DNA of 64,000 nt. It comes from Citrus sinensis. Taxonomy: Eukaryota > Streptophyta > Magnoliopsida > Sapindales > Rutaceae. The notes under the pieces were generated by a model. The model saw nothing but the letters and a program-made list of their open reading frames with translations, made no database searches and was not told where the DNA came from. The position numbers were made by a program, and so were the translations under genes. Shown one piece after another: positions 30,383-41,751 of the stretch. The stretch spans positions 3,450,001 through 3,514,000 of the forward strand of contig NC_068556.1 of NCBI RefSeq assembly GCF_022201045.2. The letters run 5' to 3'. Position 1 is the first letter of the stretch. Every line of letters begins with the position of its first letter.

Positions 30383-31300
30383 TAGGGAAAATGAGGATTC
30401 TCCTTATTTGAAGAAATTGAGCAAAATCTCCTCCATATTTTAAAATAAGTGCAAACTATCTGCAGTTATAACAGTGTTAGTTTTAAATATTATTTTATTT
30501 TACTTCTTAATCTTGATGTTAGCCGTAAAATTTAAATAATTTAAAATATATATATAAAGTAAAATGACATTACCCTTAATAATTAAATTAATTAAATAAT
30601 GAATTATAAATTATGGATAAAAATCGGGTGACAATTTGACATAACCTCAAGATCGAAGTTAATAGTCGAAATTTATAAGTCATTATAAATTTTTGGGAAT
30701 CATTTAGTCATCCAGGGCGAATTTAATAGCCGAAATTTATTATAATTCATTATAAATTTTTGGGAATCATTTAGTCATCAAGAGCGAAGTTGATAGCCGA
30801 AATGTATGATGCATTATAAATTTTTGGGAGCCATTTAGTCATCATTTTGTAATATTGCAATGGACACATGGCTAAATGTCATTGTAATTTCATATATGAA
30901 CACATTTTATTTGTTTCCCCTTTACATAGTACTAAAATGTATGCTGGAACTTTAGTGGTCATATATGACCAATTGTTATTACAATTTAAATTAATACTTT
31001 TATACAACCATTAGTGGTATTTATAATGTTTCTCCTAGCTGCTACTGATAATTTTTTTCCATAATTTACCATTCATTATTAAATTAATTTAATCATAAAG
31101 TGTATATCAATCATTTTGCTTGGATTTACATTTTCAGAATGTTTAAATATTAAGATTAACATAAAAACTAGAGGTAGAATAGTAAAATAATATATAAATT
31201 TAACACTATTATAACTATACAAAGATTTCAACCTATTTTAAAACGAGAAAATTTCACTTAATTTCTCCAAAATAATAGTGTATAATCCTCATTTTCGAAG
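30383..31300. mobile_element. Inverted-repeat element with internal 65-bp tandem repeats
   Basis: Terminal inverted repeats of about 100 bp pair AGGGAAAATGAGGATT (left) with CGAAAATGAGGATTATAC (right, inverted). Both continue through TTTTAAAATA and end in AGTTATAA(C/T)AGTGTTA. The motif AAGATA flanks both sides and may be part of the target duplication. At about 30650-30843 there are three tandem units of roughly 65 bp, each with GATAGCCGAAAT(T), CATTATAAATTTTTGGGA and CATTTAGTCATC. No coding capacity. It lies about 350 bp past the malic-enzyme stop. Confidence 0.7.
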
Positions 31301-31804
31301 ATATTATTCTGGTTCCTCGAATTCACCGGCAATCTGGCATCCATCATCATCGACTGAGCTTGCTGTGTGAATTAACAATTAAGAACGTAGTTGCTGGTGG
31401 GCTGAGCAAGTGACCAGTAGCTGAGCGCAGAGAGTAATTTCTCCCTTAGCTAGTTAAAAAATTGGCTCTGTAAGTTTCAAACAAGGCATAATTCGATATC
31501 GATCATTGCCGAACTGAAGGGGATAACAAAGTTGTAGATAAGATCTTAATCAAATCTGCTTACATGCATAAATGGAACATTGTAGCACTAGGCTTCCAGC
31601 TCACCAGAAATACGATTTTGCCACTAACTTGCAAATGCTGAAAAAGGCTTTCATGTTCATGAAATGCTCCAACTCATATTTCACGTGCATCGATATTTTC
31701 TACATACCAGATATATCCCCAAAATATCAACACTGATATTTACATATTAAGCTCATTACAGGATGATGACTGGAGAGGGTTTTCGACAATTGAAAATTCT
31801 AGGC
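31301..31804. other. Intergenic sequence and cereblon 3' UTR
   Basis: No gene recognised. The right half is probably the 3' UTR of the minus-strand cereblon gene. Confidence 0.4.
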
Positions 31805-34168
31805 TTAGCATGTTCCTTCAGCAACTTGGGAACTGCGTATCCCCCAAAATGATTTAGGCTTCAACTTCTTCTTTGTAGCAGTAAAAAGCCAGCCCATGTG
31901 GGTTTCACAAATACTACAGCTGGCAACTGTCCATGCATACCTGCAAACCATAGCAACATCACAATCACAGCCTTGATTATATCTTACAGCCAATTTATCA
32001 GCAAATGGTGGAAAAGAGCAGGAAATGAGAGAAAAGATTAGCACATAATCATCACAACCAAACAGGAAACATAAACCCATACCCAGGAAACCAGCTGTAT
32101 TCAGTTTCTGCTGGACCATAGAGAGCAAGGCCATTTGCTTTATTGAGAGTTAGTATCTCGTGCACACAACCATGTGGGTTCACATAAGCACCAAGAGGAC
32201 CTTCACTAGACATCACCAACATATCACTCCGCTTTGCTATTGCGGTCTGCATAAACAGATTTTAAAGGAAGCATTAATTGGGCAATTCTTTGCAGCATGA
32301 ATGCACTTGAAGAGATAATATAATATTACCTTGCAGGTTTTACATCGAACAAGATCAAAACTCTCAAGTAATTCAATTTCACGGCGCAATCTATATGAAA
32401 CACCATCAATCTCCAAAAGCTCTTGTCTAGTAGATTCAGAGACAGGTATTTTACTGGCAATATAAAATGACAAGAGATCAGGCTTCTTGACAAGACCATC
32501 CATGTTTGGTGTTCCAACTATTTGTTTCCACTTATCTGCAAAATGTTGAAACAACTAGTAGTATCACCGAGCAATGAAAAGACACATGTCAAATCCAATA
32601 CCTAAACAACCCAAAGAAAAGAGCCCTCCCCTCATCCTTCTCAGAAGTCCTGACAGGTTATTTCCCTATATCTCAATGCTTAATTAGAAAAGGAGAATCA
32701 TCTAAAAAGTGAAGAATAAAGTTAAGCCTCAACTAAAAGAGATTTATTTTACAACAAATGGTTAAGCTTAATAGGTTCATCTCTTATTAGAGAATTTGCC
32801 AAAATCATCTTGCTTTTAATGCATTTTTATAAATAAATAATGTAACACTTCAAATGAGACAAATCAGATGATCTTGCAAACCAATGTTAGGAAAGAACAA
32901 AAAGCAAGGTCAAACTACCTGCTGCTCTCTGAGCCAGACAATATGAGTCGTACATACGGTACACCCAATGGGGCAAGAATGCTCTTGATGTTCTACGGAA
33001 CTGGCTCAACTCGTTTCTCCAACACATTTTTGACCCTTCCCCTCTATGCGATTGCCTTCCTAATGCAGAACTCTTTCCAATTCTTAAGCCAACATTTTCA
33101 CTTTGTTTCCAATTTCCAATGGAATCAGAGTCATTAAGATGAGGTCTTCTAGATTGAATGTCAGATTGAAATGCAGATTTATCATCATCGCTGCTTGTTG
33201 ATTCATCCATTATATCACAACCATAGGCGAAATCAATAACAGATTGGTGGATTCTCCTTTCTGTTGGTGAAAGCTCACTCTCAAAGCTTTCCTCTGAAGT
33301 TGCATCTGAATCATTGTCCCTGATGCCATATCCACGTGATGAAGAATTTGACGGCAGTGTATGTGAGAGGCTCTGGCTTAGATTACTCACACATCCCAAT
33401 GTTTCAAACACATCCCGTGGGGTCCTTAGTGGTAAATCTTCCTGGATAATTTGGATCTCTCCACAAGGCTAAGAAGATGAAATTGGATATATCAGCCTCA
33501 CAAACTATAAGAAACCAAAAACGACAAATCTTGTGAATAGTTTCAAAAAGTAAAAGTTCTAACCACTCCTTCAACATCAATCCAGCGGCGTCTTAGACGA
33601 AACCTCTGCTGGCCACGAGTTACAACATTGAGTGAACCATCTTCCAACCTTCGGTATTGCCGAATCTGAGAAAATGAACTACTATATTTAAGTAACAAAA
33701 AGGGAATTGTGGACAGAAACAACTATAAAGAGGTCAACAGAAGAAACTTCATATCAAGTCTTCACAAAATTTTAGAAACAAGCCCTTAGTTGTTGAATTT
33801 GGAAATGAGATTTAAAAACTCAGAAATCCATGCAATTGGGTTTATAACTGGAGTGGAAAGTACTAGAGAGGAGAAAAAAATGCATATGATGTATAAACAA
33901 TCATTAAGCAGCAGCAGGAAACTCAGAACTCGAATTGGAACATTAACCATACACTAACTGCTCATATAGAGATTTTTCTCACATATCATCAGATGAGGGG
34001 GAAAAAAAATGAAAGAAAGCAGCAGGGTCAGCTATCAACCTCTGCAGTTGTCCCAATGGTTGCGAATGTTATCCGTCCGTTGTCAGGCTCCCTGAAAACA
34101 CGAACCTGAACAGAAGTTTCACGGTTCAACTTCAGATATAGCTATAGAAAGGAATTCTATATAAATAC

Positions 34169-34200
<32 letters not shown>

Positions 34201-35545
34201 TAATATATTAAAGTGATGAAGAGTTCACATACCACCCCTATAGTATAAGGGACATCAACTTGGCTCAAGGCTCTCTCAGCAGCAGCTATGAAATTTGGTT
34301 TAATAACTCTTAGAGGAAGGGTAGCCTCAGGGAAAAGAACAACTCCTACCAATCAACCAACAGCAAAGTCAGACTGCTATAATTTGGAAGATTTATTTAT
34401 AGGGGCAATAGAAGAGAAAGCCTAAGACATCCCCAGAACAAAGATAAGACAATAAGAACATGGTAAACCTTACTGTTCCTCACTAAATGACTATGTCTTT
34501 AGGCCTTACATGGGCGAGTTTATGAACTAGTTAATTTACTAAAATTTGAATTCCACATGCTATGACAGAAAAACAAATCAGAGGAGGGAAAAAAAAAAAG
34601 AGTAACATACCATCAAGATAGAACAAAGGGAGGGTAAGGATTGCACCCCCTTCCAAGAAAGCCATTCTGTTGTGAGTATCTTCAACATCTGTTACACTCA
34701 AATGTCATTAGTAAACCTCAAATAGTTTGAACTATCACTAACCAACCGGGAAAAATGTAAATTTGATTTTTTAAATAAAAAAAATAAAAATAAAAAGTCA
34801 CAGAAGGGAGACAGCAACAAAGATCACATACTTACCACCAAGGTATGTATGTAACGAAGCCAAACAGGTGTCGAAAGTAAGTTGATTGGATGAGTCGGCG
34901 CCCCTGTTACCAGTAACAAAATTATTCCTATAACTTTAGAAAATCACAATAAAATAACACAATTGAAACCAGAACTAAAAGTATTCAAAGGTCACCAAAG
35001 AGCTCAAAGCAGGCTGGCTAATAAGCACTCAGTTTTCTACACATTTACAAGAATAATAACAGCTAACAAGGTAAAATTTTCAGACACCATAGCAAAATAA
35101 CATTAAATTAGAACGTGCTTCTAACTGATCACTGGTCAGGCCACTCAAATTTGAACAAATTTTAGCATCTCCAGTTAATTTGAAGTAAATCACTCATACA
35201 TAGTATTAAGAATAAATATTTCAATACTCGCACCTACACGCGCATGAGTTCAAAAATCAAAGCCTAGTTAAGACGTAAATTACAGGCAGAGTAGTGATTG
35301 TAAAATGATAAATTAAATAGTGATTGTAAAATGATACATTAAAGTGCTAAGATAAGATAATTAATCCAGTGAAATTGTGAAAATCAAAGACCCAGGGGAG
35401 GGGGGTATTACGTGGCGGCACGGTCGTCGTCGTCGGATGAGTCATGGAAATCGTCGACTTCTTCAACCTGCAATTCCTCGAAATCGAGCTGACGAATCTG
35501 CTCGATCTGTTGCCTCTCTCTTTCTAGTAGTCTATCGTCTACCAT
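31805..35545 (-). CDS. CRBN: Cereblon homologue, substrate receptor with Lon-N and CULT domains
   Basis: In animals cereblon is the substrate receptor of the CUL4-DDB1 ubiquitin ligase and the thalidomide target. Plant orthologues share the domains but are little studied. I read ten exons on the minus strand: 35412-35545, 34836-34903, 34611-34688, 34233-34345, 34040-34105, 33564-33665, 32919-33468, 32330-32535, 32083-32246 and 31805-31940. The total is 1617 bp, 538 aa. Residues 1-50 are acidic (FEELQVEEVDDF, SSDDDD). A Lon N-terminal domain follows (LPLFYLDGVVLFPEATLPLRV, then RQYRRLEDGSLNVVTRGQQRF). A Ser/Asp-rich insert in exon 7 (about residues 205-300) separates it from the helical region. 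The C-terminal CULT domain has zinc ligands CKTCK and CSICETH, and the three tryptophans of the ligand cage in YSWFPG, AWTVAS and MGWLF. The 5' leader has a (TC)n tract at about 35543-35566. Confidence 0.92.
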
Positions 35546-35756
35546 CTCTCTCTCTCTCTCTCTCACTCCCGCTCAAGGCGTATAATTGGATTTGTGAGCA
35601 TCTACGGTGGTATATTCTATCTGATTTACTATTATTATGGTGTTGGTTCAATGTTTCTCTTACGCCGCGGCAAAATCTTCTACCAATTCCCAGGCCACCG
35701 GCATTTATTTCTTTTTATTCTTCGTTTCTCTTTCGCTCGCGAGTTAATTGCAGCAG

Positions 35757-38095
35757 GTACACCTCCGTGCTTAAAGAATTATCTCAATACCCTAAAATCT
35801 GATTTTGTCAAAATTTTTATCAATACTCTTAAAAAGTTAGTAGAAAATTATTAAATTATCTTTATTTTAAAATATTTTAACTCAACGGATAATACCTCTC
35901 TCCCCTTTACTCAAGCAAACAAACACTCATATCTAGTGCAATTCTCTCTATTACTTTTACTCAAACAAACAAATAAACACTCATCCTCTATTCTCATGCA
36001 TGCTAAATCGAATATCAACCAACATTACCTCTGTAATTCGCTCACCGGCATCACCTCTACCGAACAAACATTCATTCTGCATACATACTAAATCGAACTT
36101 CAACACGAGCAAATTGAGCTTGAGAAGGGGAAGCCGCCGCAACTGAGCAAGAGAAGCCTAGTTCAAAAACAAAAAGTTAGGGTTTTATATTGAAAAAATA
36201 GATTAATTAGTTGCGGGTCTCTCATAACATGTTCAAAAATAAATTTTTAGTTGTTTTACTGCATGCAAATTGTGAAAAATTAATGGATTGTGCTGATTAT
36301 AATTTTATCATGTAACACAAAATTTGGTCGTGTAAGGTTATGTAAGATTCAAGATTGTGTATTACACGACCTTCATGTATTGCACGATTACACGACCTTC
36401 ATATATTGCATGATTACACGACCTTCATGTATTACACAATTACACGACCTTCAATTCCAGATTGAAGAGTAAAAAGTTCATCATCTCTCCAGGTGTGTTC
36501 TGTAATTTAATTTTTTGTTTCTTGTCAATAGCATATATACATTACATTTAGTTTAATTAGGCTCACAATAAATTGGAATGGTACAAATGCCTTTACCTTA
36601 TGGAATGTCATTACTTAGAGAGATTCTTAATTTCCAATTATAAGTTATGGTAAGTCATGATATGTCTACTTATGAGTGGAAACACTTTAATTTGGTTATT
36701 GCAAATTGTGTTCTTATGTGTATAACATTACATTAATTTCCTATAGTTGATTTTTTTTTCTTAATTGATTTCATGAATTAATTATATGCAGGCATTCCTC
36801 ATGTATGCTTGACCAGAGGAAGAAATGGGCAGAGGAAGAAAGCACTTTGAAGATAAAAAAAGAAGAAGCATTTTTAAATGGCTGTAATATGTTTAATTGC
36901 GATGTTCATTAGTGTATCTTATTCAAATATTGAAAAATTTGTATATTGATAACTTTGTTTATTTATACTAATTAATCTAATCATTACTCAAATTGTCGGA
37001 TGTGCAAATTTAGTTTTTTTCTGCAATTTATGAGCACACGATTTGGTGTCATAAAATGTCAACGAAAATTATTAGAAAAAAGAAGTGAAATTAAATTGGA
37101 ATCTAAAAAAATTTCACATCATTATTGGTTTGAATTGTAACTGGTGGCATAAAATCAGATGTCTTAAGTGTGAATTTCATTGTGATTTCGAATTCTGAAG
37201 TATCTTTATTAATAACTTGAGCTATCTTCTCCACCAATTCGGTATATGTTGTCGATTGTGGTATCATTATCCCTTTAGCCTTGGAACCTTTGAACTCATA
37301 CTCGTCATTTTGCTCAATCCATTCACCATTGAAGAGAATATGCAAACATACCAAAACCATACATGATGATACAATAAAAATAATAATATCAAATTTCATA
37401 TACAAGTAATTACATGAGCTACACGACCTATACGACCTACACGACTACATTACTTACATGACTTACACGACCTACATGACTATATTACTTACATGAACTA
37501 CACGACTTACACAATTATATTACTTACATGACATGCACGGTATCAAAAGGAATGCACGACGTGAAACATTTTCACCATAAATAAATTATATTGCTGAAAA
37601 AAATAATAAAACGACCTACATTGCATATATTTCTACATATAAGAAAAAATGGTGAAAATAAAACATTATAATGTGAGGAAAATTTCTAAATTTTCCTAAA
37701 GATTAAAAAACTTAAAACCCAACAATATTAACATACCTTATTGGGTTGTTTAATGAGTAATGTACCTCATTTCAGTTAAAGAAAGAGTGGGTGTTAAAGA
37801 AATGAACATATAATTGTATTTGTGTAAGAAGTTATGAGAGATTTTGAGAGATTCTAAGAGATTTTGAGAGAATTTCGACAGTAAGAAGATATTTGGGTGA
37901 AAGATATATAAAGACAATGAAGTTGAGTGAATTTGATGCATTCATTAAGGTCATTTCAGACTTTACTCACATTTGTTAGGGTATCCATAAAAACCAAAAA
38001 GGGAGGGGGTATTTAAATAATTTTGAAACTATTAAAAGGTATTTAATTAAAAACCCTGAAGGTAAGGGCAATAGATCAAGATGAACATCTTTCGT
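35757..38095 (-). mobile_element. Mutator-like (MULE) transposon remnant
   Basis: The frame at 37103-37405 (100 aa, minus strand) resembles the N-terminal domain of plant MuDR-type transposases: a ubiquitin-like fold with IPQSTTYTELVEKI, then FEITMKFTLK and NDVKFF. The catalytic core is absent. Two arrays of short repeats built on TACACGACC lie on either side. Four units of about 28 bp (TACACGACCTTCATGTATTG type) occur at 36355-36452, and three units of about 45 bp (TACACGACCTACATGAC, TATATTACTTACATGA type) at about 37412-37535. I could not fix the termini; the span given is approximate. Confidence 0.5.
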
Positions 38096-38235
38096 AGAAA
38101 ATAGAAGTGGAGCCAGCAGGGTCACGCATTCAATGGCAAAATCCTCCACGGTTTGGGCCTCATAGATCCCCACCTTAAATGTAAAAAATTTTGAATAATT
38201 TTTTAAAAATGAGATAGAGAGTGGGAGAAAATAAT

Positions 38236-38822
38236 CCCTAAATTTTTAATGGGGTGAGGTTTGATTTTGCCCTCTCCACTCCACCCCCACCCCAATCCTC
38301 ATTATATATAAATATGTTTCTAATTCTTATTTTATAATTTTTATTTTATCAATTATAATGTCAATTAATAATTTTTTTTTAATTTTTATGCAATATAAAC
38401 ATGATATGAATGAAAGAAAATCCTATAATATTTTTCGACTCTGAAATATTGTTATATTTTTTTTCTCTTTTAAGATACTATGCTCTTTAAATATTTTTCA
38501 CTTTTAATATCATTTTAAGATATTATTTCAAACTTTTAAATTTTTTTAAAAGAATTTAGATACTTTATAATGTGGTGATAATTTTATTTTAAGTCTCTAA
38601 TTTTGAATTTACTGAAATAATATATTTATACCTAATATAAAATAGATAAATAGAGAATGAAGTGGAGATGGGGAAATCATTCCCCACATGGGGATTCCTC
38701 ATCCCCACCCCACTAAATTTATTGGAGAATGGGGTGGGGAATTGAGGTAAAAATTTCTAACAGGGTGGGGAATGAGGTAGGCCACCCCACCCCCACCCCC
38801 ACCCCACCCATTGCTATCCCTA
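38236..38822. mobile_element. G-rich-ended DNA transposon (TAGGGATAGCAATGGGTGGGG type)
   Basis: The right end, inverted, reads TAGGGATAGCAATGGGTGGGG and then a run of GGGGGTGGGG. The left end has TCCCTAAATTTTTAATGGGGTGAGG, followed by C-rich blocks in inverted relation. Such CCCCACC/GGGGTGG-ended elements are common in plant genomes and usually non-autonomous. No coding capacity; boundaries approximate. Confidence 0.45.
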
Positions 38823-39244
38823 CATTCAGAATATATTTCCTTTTCAATTAATTCATTTAGTGTTTTCTCCAACAAGAAATCAATCTCTAATAAATTAATT
38901 TCATGAAGAATCTACCAATACGCCTTTGGCCTAGCAATGAATCTCTACTTTCATAAGTTAAAAATGATTGTAAGGGTAAGGGTTTGAGTTCATCCCATGG
39001 ACTCAAAATTCTCTCAATTAAATATTATGCATGATTGCGTGGACTTTATTTATAAATCTTTTTCCCTTACAAAATGCTCACCTGTGAGGGTAACTTATCT
39101 GGGCTTGTACTTTATAATTTTAATGTAACAATTAAGTTCTAGTTATGTATATCTAATTGTAATTATCAATGAAATATTTATTATAATAACAATTGTAAAT
39201 ATCTGTGTAATACAGTAATCTGGTAATCAATATTAAAAAAAAAA

Positions 39245-40850
39245 AATTCATGAAGAATCCTTCCAATAGTTATCCCTCTAACAGTTTTGCAATGTGGCAG
39301 GCAGATCGAACTTATAGAATCATTCATATGTTCCTTTTTCTCGAACAAAGACAAAGCAATACAGAATTGTTCATGAGCTTTTGATCTGTTACCATCCAAA
39401 ATAGATAATCTCCCACTCAACCAGAAGTATCTAACCCAGAAGGAACTCTTATTGCTTAACAAGGAACTGTCCAGAAGTGAATCATGGCAAATTGTGTTGT
39501 TGGCTGATGCTCCATTTGTACCTTGGAAACTCTCTTTCGAAGAGCAGTTTACATTACCAGGTGCACAGGTGAAGTCAAATGGATAATCCAATGATACCGA
39601 TTCAATTATTTTACAAAGATGATAGGAAGCCTCTGATATGAATTCAGACCGCTTAAGAACATTAGAAGGAGAAGACCCAAGGTCATAATATAACTCAGGC
39701 AGAAATAGACTACATTCAGTGGTCCTATCAAGCCCCGAATACCTGGTCAACTTCTCCAATTCCATGAACTTGAGAAATGCATCGTGGCACATAAGGCTTC
39801 TTCTTGCGGCATGTTCTAAAAGCAAGTGACCCATACGGTATGCACCATAGTTTTTTGAAGTTTCTCCCATAAATGTAGTAACATCACAACATTCTATATC
39901 CAACGAATTAGCATGATCTGGACATGAAAGGAAAGAAATAGCAGCACGATTACAATCTTTTTTTTTTTCTGACAAGCCAGTAATAAAAGATTCAAAAAAT
40001 TGAAGTACATTTTTTGACACATCCTTATCGTTAGCAAAATCTTCTTCTTCTTTCCCGGGTTTACGACTCCTAAGCCTTTCAAGTCGAGTACTCCGCCTCT
40101 CCAGTAGTTGTCCTTCAAAAATATTTGTTTCCTTTTCTTTAATGATACATCTGTCAGAGTCGCTCTCACCAACATGCATGATTTCCCCAATTCCAGATGA
40201 GTTAGTTCCTTTCTTTTCCCCAAACCCCATGACCATTTCTGAACTAGTAGGCAAGCGAATAGCTAATCTGACATCCCCAGATTTGGGTGCTTTTTCAACT
40301 CTCACCTCAGAACCACACCCATTTAATGAACGCAGGATATCTAAGAGTGTGTCAGCTAGAGCTGCCCAGGAACTTCCTGCCAGACATAATTCTATGTTCT
40401 GGTTCCGCTTTTTACAAACAACACCCTCATCAAGAATTTCAGTAGCTGCTTTTCTCTTGTCAATAAATATAAGTCGAACATGTTTGGGTTCCAGCTTATC
40501 AATACCTCTTGGTGCATATAGAACTAGCTCTGTCTCTTCAATAGTATTTTTAACAGGCAAAGCACGAGAATGTGATGGCCAATGCCTCAAAATTAACTGA
40601 GCAACAGAAAGACATGCAACCTCATCACCAATAGCAATGAGGACTTATAATAGTTTCTTCATGCAATTCCCTGTACAATTCATCCAGGAGAATTGATAAA
40701 TATCCAGAGTAAGTCAGGAAATAGGGATAATTCGTACATACGCAAAAATAGCAACCAAAAAGCAGTAAATAACGTTGATAAAACAAGCTAATGATTATTA
40801 AATAGTGAAACAAATAAATAAATGCTTACAATTATTGGGGCTACACAAAA
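39245..40850 (-). pseudogene. Truncated CABIN1-like (HIRA complex) gene copy
   Basis: CABIN1 is a large TPR protein (roughly 1900-2000 aa in plants) that works with HIRA in H3.3 deposition. Only an internal-to-N-terminal slice is present. Exon-like piece 1 near 40830-40865 encodes EQGLLCSPNN and ends at a donor (GTAAGC). The intron is retained, and the next exon opens with (W)NCMKKLL, then TAA in place of the expected Glu, then VLIAIGDEVACLSVAQL. A long exon follows with LRHWPSHSRAL, GIDKLEPKHVRL, RRSTRLERLRSRKPGKEE and LPHCKTVRGITIGRILHE. Homology stops at about 39248 in an A-run. The 469-codon frame after the stop (39181-40590) is intact. The nonsense codon, the missing 5' exons and the missing C-terminal two-thirds make it a pseudogene. 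Retained introns show it came from DNA, not mRNA. Confidence 0.85.
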
Positions 40851-41415
40851 GCCCTTGCTCAGAAGAAAAGCCGAACTCATGATCATACCATTTTTGGATT
40901 TCTTTCTGCAATTGTCCTTTGTAATTTGGTTTGTTTCCCTTCAGAGCTTAGGCTGGTTGGAGTTGCACAGACGATAACCGCTTCGTTGTTCTTTTTGTGC
41001 GGGGTTTTGGAATTTTCGGAAAATAGCCTAATTTAGCAATTTGTGGAGAGAAATACAATCTTTTCGATTCAAATATATATATTTTTTCAACAGCACTGCT
41101 ATTACCCCGGGTCAAAACCCGAAACTAATTGAAACGACACCATTTTTTGTTTTTTTTGTTTTCGTTCTTCCTAAAATGACGCCGTTTGGTTACAAAAAAG
41201 ATTGTCTCTTCTTTCCTTTCTTCATCCTAGCATTGTGAGACGAGATTGATCGTTTTTTTTTTCTTCTTCATTTTTTTCTGGTATGCCACTCCGCGAGCAA
41301 GTAAGGAGCGAGAAAATAAAGTGGGCTGTGGTGATGTTAGAATTTGCACGTATTGGTATCTATTTAGTGATTGGTCCACTAGTTTTTTTTATAAATCTTA
41401 CGTGGATTTAGTTCC

Positions 41416-41751
41416 ATGGGTTTAAGAATTTCTTTATTGTTCATCACTCTAGTTTTGTTTTTTTATTGGCTTTATGAAACACTGGCTTCTCTCTACAGTA
41501 GGACTCCATTGACACTCCACGACAGGAAAAATGTTCTGGAACATCGATGGAATGAAGCCAAAAGAAAGGGCGAAGATATCTTGCTCGGCACCGACTTTTT
41601 AAGTCTGGTTGCCCCTTTTGCCTTCTTTCCGGACGGATTCTCTTATACCATCCGGAATCCTCACACAGGAACCATTCAGACTTTTCGGGTCCCTTGGGTT
41701 GAAAAGCAATCCATTTTTGGGGAGGGTGGAACACTATACAAATACAACTGA
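41416..41751 (+). CDS. Single-exon 111-aa protein of unknown function, possible
   Basis: An intact frame starting MGLRISLLFITLVLFFYWLY, with one strong N-terminal membrane or signal-anchor helix (about residues 5-26). A charged stretch follows (HDRKNVLEHRWNEAKRKGEDILL), then FLSLVAPFAFFPDGFSY, and the end is GEGGTLYKYN. Composition and base use are far less AT-biased than the surroundings, and two other frames over the same bases are also open. I recognise no family. It could be a lineage-specific small membrane protein, an organelle-derived fragment or a transposon relic. Confidence 0.35.
   Translation: MGLRISLLFITLVLFFYWLYETLASLYSRTPLTLHDRKNVLEHRWNEAKRKGEDILLGTDFLSLVAPFAFFPDGFSYTIRNPHTGTIQTFRVPWVEKQSIFGEGGTLYKYN

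Noticed and set aside
36355..36452. CRISPR-like spaced repeats
   Set aside because: Spacing is short, units are degenerate and direct tandem, and the genome is a plant; this is a transposon subterminal array.
37976..38173. 65-codon minus-strand frame
   Set aside because: No family, composition typical of AT-rich spacer, and no splice or start context.
40142..40600. 152-codon plus-strand frame opposite the CABIN1 fragment
   Set aside because: Antisense shadow of the long CABIN1 exon; the minus strand has the recognisable protein.
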